From: Dasania sp051277005 | GTDB taxonomy: Bacteria > Pseudomonadota > Gammaproteobacteria > Pseudomonadales > Dasaniaceae | DNA length: 7,627 nt | Reading direction: 5' to 3' | Assembly (NCBI GenBank): GCA_051277005.1 | Contig: JBNMPS010000129.1 | Coordinates: forward strand, 1-7,627 | Shown here: positions 7,200 to 7,627 of the stretch, piece by piece | How positions within the stretch are numbered: position 1 is the stretch's first letter | Layout: every line of letters begins with the position of its first letter | Program-made: the position numbers and the translations under genes | Notes under the pieces: model-generated | Seen by the model: only the letters and a program-made list of their open reading frames with translations | What the model was told of the DNA's origin: nothing | The model's database searches: none

Positions 7200-7275
7200 G
7201 CGGGAATAGCTCAGTTGGTAGAGCGGTACCTTGCCAAGGTACAGGTCGCCGGTTCGAACCCGGTTTCCCGCTCCA
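7200..7275 (+). tRNA. tRNA-Gly (GCC anticodon)
   Basis: This is a 76-base tRNA with an encoded CCA end. The acceptor stem GCGGGAA/TTCCCGC has 7 pairs and the D stem is GCTC/GAGC. The anticodon stem GTACC/GGTAC encloses the loop TTGCCAA, with anticodon GCC at 7233-7235, reading GGC and GGT. The T arm has the standard loop TTCGAAC. It is first of the three-tRNA operon and corresponds by position to E. coli glyW. No mismatch in the acceptor or anticodon stems. Confidence 0.97.
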
Positions 7276-7280
7276 GTTTT

Positions 7281-7343
7281 TTAGCCCGCTATCGTACCCG
7301 ATAGCTCGCCTTCGCACTGATTAGAGTGCTTATTGGCGGCTAA
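7281..7343 (+). other. Structured Gly-Cys tRNA spacer (predicted three-way junction)
   Basis: The spacer between tRNA-Gly and tRNA-Cys is rich in inverted repeats. TTAGCC (7281-7286) can pair with GGCTAA (7338-7343) and enclose two arms. The first is a perfect 7-bp hairpin, GCTATCG-TACC-CGATAGC (7288-7305). The second has GCC (7308-7310) with GGC (7335-7337), then GCACT/AGTGC (7314-7318 with 7325-7329). It may guide tRNA precursor processing or isolate the tRNA folds. It does not look like a degenerate tRNA, as no T-loop is present, nor like a terminator, as no T-run follows. Confidence 0.5.
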
Positions 7344-7347
7344 ATAT

Positions 7348-7421
7348 GGCGCGATAGCAAAATGGTTATGCCGCGGATTGCAAATCCGTTTATCCCGGTT
7401 CGATTCCGGGTCGCGCCTCCA
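7348..7421 (+). tRNA. tRNA-Cys (GCA anticodon)
   Basis: This is a 74-base tRNA with encoded CCA. The acceptor stem GGCGCGA/TCGCGCC has 7 pairs. The D stem is short (GCA/TGC), as in E. coli tRNA-Cys. The anticodon stem GCGGA/TCCGT encloses TTGCAAA, with anticodon GCA at 7380-7382. The T arm CCCGG/CCGGG has the loop TTCGATT. The discriminator base is T, the known cysteine identity element. It corresponds by position to E. coli cysT. Confidence 0.97.
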
Positions 7422-7450
7422 TCCTATTTACTAGGGCGGATAATAGCGCA

Positions 7451-7468
7451 ACACGGTTACCACCGTGT
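7451..7468 (+). other. Perfect hairpin in the Cys-Leu tRNA spacer
   Basis: ACACGGT (7451-7457), loop TACC, ACCGTGT (7462-7468) form a 7-bp perfect stem with a four-base loop. It has the same stem length and loop as the hairpin at 7288-7305 in the other spacer, with a different stem sequence. No T-run follows, so it is not an intrinsic terminator. A role in tRNA precursor cleavage is inference. Confidence 0.5.
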
Positions 7469-7485
7469 ATAAATAACCTCTCGAT

Positions 7486-7572
7486 GCCCGGGTGGTGGAA
7501 TTGGTAGACACAGGGGACTTAAAATCCCCCGCCGTTAAAAGCGTGCCGGTTCAAGTCCGGCCCCGGGCACCA
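7486..7572 (+). tRNA. tRNA-Leu (UAA anticodon)
   Basis: This is an 87-base class II tRNA with the long variable arm typical of leucine and an encoded CCA. The acceptor stem GCCCGGG/CCCGGGC has 7 pairs, followed by the discriminator A expected for leucine. The anticodon stem GGGGA/TCCCC encloses CTTAAAA, with anticodon TAA at 7520-7522, reading TTA and TTG. The T arm GCCGG/CCGGC has the loop TTCAAGT. TTA is visibly common among leucine codons in the neighbouring genes. It corresponds to E. coli leuZ. The 55 bases after it hold no recognisable gene or clear terminator. Confidence 0.97.
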
Positions 7573-7627
7573 ATTTTACAGTAGACTCCACACTTTTACT
7601 GAATACCTTAAGTCACTCATACTTATG

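Noticed and set aside
7486..7572. tRNA-Leu as an integration site for a genomic island
   Set aside because: tRNA-Leu genes are known targets, but only 55 bases follow and neither a repeated tRNA 3' end nor an integrase is in the window.
7579..7601. CAGTA/TACTG inverted repeat after tRNA-Leu as a terminator
   Set aside because: Only 5 pairs with a 13-base loop and no following T-run.
1..7627. A hidden novel system such as defence, CRISPR, toxin-antitoxin or mobile element
   Set aside because: Genes fill positions 2-7043 almost fully and all fit known housekeeping families; no direct repeat array, transposase or unexplained gene is seen on either strand.

Overview
The window is chromosomal DNA of a Gram-negative bacterium, most likely a gammaproteobacterium with a fairly AT-leaning genome. 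It carries lipid A and Kdo genes, and it has the block uvrC-pgsA-tRNA-Gly(GCC)-tRNA-Cys(GCA)-tRNA-Leu(UAA), the same order as E. coli uvrC-pgsA-glyW-cysT-leuZ. The kdsB, low-molecular-weight phosphatase and murB order resembles that of Pseudomonas-type genomes. I cannot name the genus from sequence alone.

Layout: positions 2-6447 are a tightly packed run of six same-strand genes: msbA (5' end outside the window), lpxK, kdsB, a low-molecular-weight protein-tyrosine-phosphatase, murB and uvrC. The gaps are 4, 16, -1, 20 (from the preferred murB start) and 2 bases, which is operon-like. pgsA follows after 38 bases with its own clear ribosome binding site. After 156 non-coding bases, which hold a strong sigma-70-type promoter with a GC-rich discriminator, come tRNA genes for Gly, Cys and Leu. 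Their spacers contain well-formed hairpins. The last 55 bases hold no recognisable gene.

How the genes work together: msbA, lpxK and kdsB act in lipopolysaccharide export, lipid A 4'-phosphorylation and Kdo activation. murB makes UDP-N-acetylmuramate for peptidoglycan, and pgsA commits CDP-diacylglycerol to phosphatidylglycerol. Outer membrane, cell wall and inner membrane precursor steps are therefore gathered in one place, with the excision-repair nuclease uvrC between them. The phosphatase may have a regulatory role, but its substrate cannot be read from sequence.

I see no mobile element, CRISPR array, toxin-antitoxin pair, defence system or undescribed gene. All seven protein genes belong to known families and keep their key residues. 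The points worth a second look are small: a TTG start in murB, a start-forced N-terminal extension on UvrC, two usual neighbours missing (a Trm112-like gene and gacA/uvrY), a hairpin around the pgsA ribosome binding site, and matching TACC-loop hairpins in both tRNA spacers.
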